Shown here piece after piece: positions 60,975 through 64,000 of a stretch of DNA of 64,000 nt; position 1 is the first letter of the stretch; every line of letters begins with the position of its first letter. The position numbers and the translations under genes are program-made. The notes under the pieces were generated by a model. The model made no database searches. It was not told where the DNA came from and saw only the letters and a program-made list of their open reading frames with translations. This DNA is from Roseburia sp. (GTDB lineage Bacteria; Bacillota; Clostridia; Lachnospirales; Lachnospiraceae): contig JAGBEG010000004.1 of NCBI GenBank assembly GCA_017937095.1, positions 1 to 64,000 of the forward strand, written 5' to 3'.

Positions 60975-61054
60975 TATATGTGTCTTGTGTGCATCTTATG
61001 GATCTTATGTGCATTATACGTGTCTTGTGTGCACTATACGTGTCTTGTGTGCAG
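60975..61054. repeat. four 20-bp direct repeats upstream of the response regulator
   Basis: Units at 60975, 60995, 61015 and 61035 follow the pattern TATACGTGTCTTGTGTGCAC; the second is the most diverged. They lie 18 bases before the regulator's start codon. The period close to two helical turns suits a series of direct-repeat sites such as those of LytTR regulators. Confidence 0.8.
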
Positions 61055-61192
61055 CGCCCGCCATGGCGGGCATCGCAGGCAGACAAATATGCATCTATGC
61101 TTGTTATTGTATCGGTCTATTAGGAAGAAATGCGCCCTGCTGTGATGTGAAAAGGGGGTTATTTGTTGTAAATAATCCCTTTCAGAAAAAGC

Positions 61193-61227
61193 GATTGCCC
61201 CATAACGGATCAGGTTATGGAGCAATC
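61193..61227 (-). terminator. terminator of the sugar kinase gene
   Basis: Arms GATTGCTCCATAAC/GTTATGGGGCAATC (one mismatch, 7-base loop) followed by CGCTTTTT on the minus strand, just after the kinase stop. Confidence 0.8.
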
Positions 61228-61230
61228 ATC

Positions 61231-62319
61231 TTATCTCTTAATATCATAATTCATGTTCATCAGATTGCGGATGCTGCTCACATCGTCTGTGATGTTCGCA
61301 TCACCGCGGATCGTGTGTTTGATCACACTGCTCGCCACCGCAAAATTAACAATATCCATCGGCTTGTAATCGTGCATCATCGCATAGATAAGTCCGCTCG
61401 CGAATGCGTCGCCGCCGCCCACGCGGTCAAGGATATTGAAGGTGAACAGCTTGCTCTCAAAGGTGTGATCCTCGTACCAGAGGTACGCCTTTAAGCTGTT
61501 CTCACTTCCGCTGTGCGCATAGCGCACATGACGCCCGATACATTTGAGGTTCGGGTACTTCTCGACAAATGCCTGAAATACCTCGTCCTCCTGCTCATAG
61601 CTCGGCTGAAGCGGAATGCCGTCCTTGACGTCGCCCTTGCTGTGGTCGTTCTCATCCTTCCAGAGATGATACGGCTCAATGCCGAAGAGTACATTGACAT
61701 ACGGCAGGCACTGTGTACAGAAGTCACGCGCTTCCTCCCAGCTCCAAAGCGTGCTTCTGAAGTTTCCGTCAAAGCTTATCGTAATTCCCTTCTGCTTCGC
61801 GACCTTCAGACAGTCCATCACGAGCTTGCGGCAGTTCTTGGAAAGCGCCGGTGTGATTCCGCTTAAGTGAAGCCATGTGTAGCCGTCAAGCAGCTTATTT
61901 AGGTCTACATTCTTGTAGTTGTACTCTGCAAAAGCACTGTTCTTTCTGTCATAAATAACCTTGCTCGGACGGATTCCATAACCCGCTTCCAGATAATAGC
62001 TGCCCAGACGATGCGTCGGCGTCTCCTCCGGCGTGCTTAAGATCATCGGCGTGCAGTGCACGTCATTGCTCCTTAACATACGGACAGCGCTTTTCCCAAG
62101 GCTGTTGTTCGGGACAACGCTGAAAAATGTACTGTCAACACCGAGGTTAGCAAGTGCAAGCGCAATATTTGCCTCGCTTCCTCCGTAGCTTGCCTCAAAA
62201 TTCGTCGCCATACGAATCTTCTCGTAGCTGGGCGGCGTTAAACGCAGCATGATTTCGCCAATCGTGATAAATTTGTGTGAACTGCTCGGCTCTTTCAGCA
62301 GCGGGTTAAAATGTTCCAT
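61231..62319 (-). CDS. kdgK: PfkB-family sugar kinase, probable 2-dehydro-3-deoxygluconokinase
   Basis: 362 residues. The ribokinase-fold start ITIGEIMLRLTPPSYEKI is typical of KDG kinases. ASYGGSEANIALALANLG binds substrate, and DRVGGGDAFASGLIYAMM holds the catalytic Asp and anion hole. It phosphorylates 2-keto-3-deoxygluconate with ATP in uronic-acid breakdown. No KDPG aldolase gene is next to it, so the substrate is family-based inference. It has its own promoter and terminator, with AAGGAGG before the ATG. Confidence 0.85.
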   Translation of the reverse strand: MEHFNPLLKEPSSSHKFITIGEIMLRLTPPSYEKIRMATNFEASYGGSEANIALALANLGVDSTFFSVVPNNSLGKSAVRMLRSNDVHCTPMILSTPEETPTHRLGSYYLEAGYGIRPSKVIYDRKNSAFAEYNYKNVDLNKLLDGYTWLHLSGITPALSKNCRKLVMDCLKVAKQKGITISFDGNFRSTLWSWEEARDFCTQCLPYVNVLFGIEPYHLWKDENDHSKGDVKDGIPLQPSYEQEDEVFQAFVEKYPNLKCIGRHVRYAHSGSENSLKAYLWYEDHTFESKLFTFNILDRVGGGDAFASGLIYAMMHDYKPMDIVNFAVASSVIKHTIRGDANITDDVSSIRNLMNMNYDIKR

Positions 62320-62363
62320 AAAAAACCTCCTTCTTTCGGTTCCCTCTTAATGTGTATATGTTC

Positions 62364-62391
62364 AGTATAACGGATTTCGGAGGAAAATCAA
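62364..62391 (-). promoter_or_regulatory. sigma-A promoter of the sugar kinase gene
   Basis: Minus-strand TTGATT-N16-TATACT, about 45 bases upstream of the kinase start codon. Confidence 0.6.
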
Positions 62392-62430
62392 GATGGGGTG
62401 TTCAGACAGGAAGCAAATACTTCGCTATAG

Positions 62431-62515
62431 CGTTTGCGGATGGATTCGAACCATCGGTGCCATAAGGCACACTTCCTTAGCAGGGAAGCACCATAAACCT
62501 CTCGGACACGCAAAC
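62431..62515 (-). tRNA. tRNA-Ser (anticodon GCT)
   Basis: An 85-base class II tRNA. Acceptor arms GTTTGCG/CGCAAAC, anticodon stem CTTCC/GGAAG around CTGCTAA (anticodon GCT), a long variable arm GTGCC/GGCAC, and T-arm GATGG/CCATC with TTCGAAT. The 3' CCA is not encoded. Confidence 0.93.
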
Positions 62516-62527
62516 AAAATATCTCAA

Positions 62528-62609
62528 TGGGCAGGGGAGGACTCGAACCTCCGGTGTTTCTGTGTCGCTGATTTACAGTCAGCTGCCTTCGCCGCTAGGC
62601 TACCTGCCC
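62528..62609 (-). tRNA. tRNA-Tyr (anticodon GTA)
   Basis: An 82-base class II tRNA. Acceptor arms GGGCAGG/CCTGCCC, anticodon stem GCTGA/TCAGC around CTGTAAA (anticodon GTA), a long variable arm as in bacterial tRNA-Tyr, and T-arm GGAGG/CCTCC. It lies 12 bases upstream of tRNA-Ser and is probably co-transcribed. Confidence 0.93.
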
Positions 62610-62658
62610 GTGGATGGCTGACGGGATTCAAAACCCACATCAGCCTGCTATTACATTT

Positions 62659-62910
62659 TCATGCGCTGACTCTCATCTGAGTGTCAGTCACAACAAGAAT
62701 ATCATCAATCTTCACGCCAAACACCGCTGCCAATACCACCATATTATCCATAGTCGGCAAGGCTGTTCCGTGCTGCCACTTGTACAACGCCTGCGGCGTG
62801 GAAAATCCAAAAATCTCCTGCAGATCCTTTACAGATAATCCTGCCTGTATTCTCAGATTCATGATATTCTGTCCCGTCTTCGCCATATCAATGGCTGGGA
62901 TTGTAAACAT
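62659..62910 (-). CDS. XRE-family HTH transcriptional regulator
   Basis: 83 residues, a single helix-turn-helix domain (GQNIMNLRIQAGLSVKDLQE, FSTPQALYKWQHGTALPTMD) with a short tail. The ATG at 62910 lies 8 bases after AGGAGG. Such small Cro/CI-like proteins bind as dimers. It is close downstream of the rtcB gene (43 bases) and may share its transcript. Target unknown. Confidence 0.85.
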   Translation of the reverse strand: MFTIPAIDMAKTGQNIMNLRIQAGLSVKDLQEIFGFSTPQALYKWQHGTALPTMDNMVVLAAVFGVKIDDILVVTDTQMRVSA

Positions 62911-62953
62911 TTCATTTTCCTCCTGTTCCGGCATCCGCCGGAACAGGATCGTT

Positions 62954-64000
62954 CTAGTCGGATGCCTTAAAATTGTATATTGGTTTCATTACATCAATGA
63001 CATCTACGGATTCCTTAATGACATCTATGATGTCCTCCAATGACTTATATGCCATTGGCGCTTCATCAAGGGTAGCCTCATTGACGGAAGTGGTATATAC
63101 CCCCTCCATCATTTTCCTGTATTCATCCATAGACAAACTTTCTTTCGCTTTTCTCCGCGACATCAGGCGTCCCGCTCCGTGCGGCGCAGAATAGTTCCAT
63201 TCCGGATTGCCCTTGCCGACCGCTAACACGCTTCCATCCCTCATATTAATTGGAATCAGCACTTTCTCATCCTTATGGGCTGCGATTGCGCCCTTTCTCA
63301 AAATCATTTCATCTGTATCAATATAATTATGAATGGTATGGAATGCGTCGGAACCTGTCATCCCTGTTCTATCCAGAATCACTTCCGCCATTTTTTCACG
63401 GTTCCGCCTTGCAAACTGCTGACAGATTTCCACGTCATGCAGATAATCCTCGAAATAGGTTCCATACAGATAGCATAAATCCTCCGGTATCGTTGTCTCT
63501 CTTTTGTTCCATGATATTTTCTCCAATGCCGCCTGTATTTCCTTCCGTCTGCCTGCCGCTTTGTAGGTTCTGATAATCTCATCTCTCTGCTGAAAGTAGG
63601 TCTCCTTGCCTTTGTTCAGGTCAATGGCGAGCTGCTGATAGATTTCTGCTACCTGCTTTCCCAGATTTCTGCTGCCGGAGTGAATCACAAGATAATTTGT
63701 TCCGTCCTGCGCCTGATCCACCTCAATAAAGTGGTTTCCACCGCCCAGTGTTCCAAGGCTTCGCTCCAGGCGCTTCGTATCCTTAAGGCTCCGATAGCAC
63801 CGCAGCCCTGTCAGATTGAACCGCTCCTGCCTTCCCTCCCACACATTCATTCCCGACGGGATAAAGTGTGCAGCCTCATCCAGTTTTTCAAAATCAATAT
63901 CCGCTCTGCCAAGATTTACGGTGTACATTCCGCAGCCGATATCCACCCCGACAATATTCGGCACTGCCTTATCCACGACTGTCATGGTCGTTCCGATCGT
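62954..64000 (-). CDS. rtcB: RtcB-type RNA-splicing ligase, 5' end outside the window
   Basis: 348 residues are visible and the frame is open to the right edge (TIGTT precedes MTVVDKAV), so the N-terminus is missing. RtcB signatures are GVDIGCGM (metal-binding Asp and Cys), LGTLGGGNHFIEVDQ, VIHSGSRNLGKQ, and SAPHGAGRLMSRRKA with the guanylylated His. It joins 2',3'-cyclic phosphate and 5'-OH RNA ends using GTP and Mn2+, in RNA repair. No archease gene is visible here. The downstream XRE gene may be a partner in regulation. Confidence 0.93.
   Translation of the reverse strand, partial: TIGTTMTVVDKAVPNIVGVDIGCGMYTVNLGRADIDFEKLDEAAHFIPSGMNVWEGRQERFNLTGLRCYRSLKDTKRLERSLGTLGGGNHFIEVDQAQDGTNYLVIHSGSRNLGKQVAEIYQQLAIDLNKGKETYFQQRDEIIRTYKAAGRRKEIQAALEKISWNKRETTIPEDLCYLYGTYFEDYLHDVEICQQFARRNREKMAEVILDRTGMTGSDAFHTIHNYIDTDEMILRKGAIAAHKDEKVLIPINMRDGSVLAVGKGNPEWNYSAPHGAGRLMSRRKAKESLSMDEYRKMMEGVYTTSVNEATLDEAPMAYKSLEDIIDVIKESVDVIDVMKPIYNFKASD

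Noticed and set aside
60975-61054. CRISPR array
   Set aside because: The four 20-bp repeats are contiguous without unique spacers and there are no cas genes; they are tandem repeats.
61087-61192. Sigma-28-like ACCGATAC upstream of the response regulator
   Set aside because: The -10 matches only 6 of 8 positions and no TAAA-like -35 lies at the right distance.

Overview
The window looks like chromosomal DNA of a motile, Gram-positive gut-type Clostridia, most likely Lachnospiraceae. Evidence is the strong AGGAGG-type ribosome binding sites, short flagellins, a flgM-flgN-flgK-flgK-flgL-fliW-csrA-flaG-fliD-fliS-fliT operon, TAAA-N15-GCCGATAT-like sigma-28 promoters, a LytTR/GHKL two-component pair and the CsrA/FliW pair. 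The genus cannot be fixed from the sequence alone.

Layout. 0-1.2 kb: the start of an unknown membrane or secreted protein running off the left edge, then a divergent flagellin. 1.4-20.4 kb: one long leftward gene series. It holds a complete phosphonate pathway (PEP mutase, phosphonopyruvate decarboxylase, an Fe-alcohol dehydrogenase suited to phosphonoacetaldehyde, a LicC-type cytidylyltransferase, and a PntC-like cytidylyltransferase-transaminase fusion), LicD transferases, a nonulosonate-type cytidylyltransferase-phosphatase fusion, a DegT aminotransferase, ATP-grasp, RraA-like, AsnB-like, GNAT and opine-dehydrogenase-like enzymes, a GT2 and a CDP-glycerol-type transferase. 20.5-37.1 kb: more LicD genes, a TPR-alkaline-phosphatase-superfamily protein, four DUF3880-type glycosyltransferases, a GT2-methyltransferase fusion, a short NeuB, a possible GT-D enzyme and a second CDP-glycerol-type transferase. 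37.1-40.4 kb: Maf (DUF115) flagellin glycosyltransferase, a small coupled gene and a second, canonical flagellin. 40.4-45.4 kb: an AT-rich accessory module (FRG-domain protein, a 1230-residue HEXXH protein, a 59-residue ORF). 45.6-56.9 kb: late flagellar operon. 57-61 kb: cupin and FlxA-like genes and a two-component system, all rich in tandem repeats. 61.2-64 kb: sugar kinase, tRNA-Ser and tRNA-Tyr, an XRE regulator and a partial RtcB ligase.

How it fits together (inference). The region between the two flagellins looks like a flagellin or surface-glycan decoration island. It would make CMP-activated 2-aminoethyl- and/or 2-hydroxyethylphosphonate plus a nonulosonic-acid-like sugar, and assemble them with glycosyltransferases, LicD enzymes and Maf. 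Sigma-28-like promoters lie in front of both flagellins, flgM, neuB, the GT2-methyltransferase gene, a small helical-protein gene and probably the divergent LicD operons. This suggests that glycan synthesis is timed with late flagellar assembly. GGA-bearing leaders on both flagellin mRNAs suggest CsrA/FliW control.

The FRG/HEXXH pair does not fit flagellar biology and is the best candidate for an undescribed accessory, possibly defence, system.
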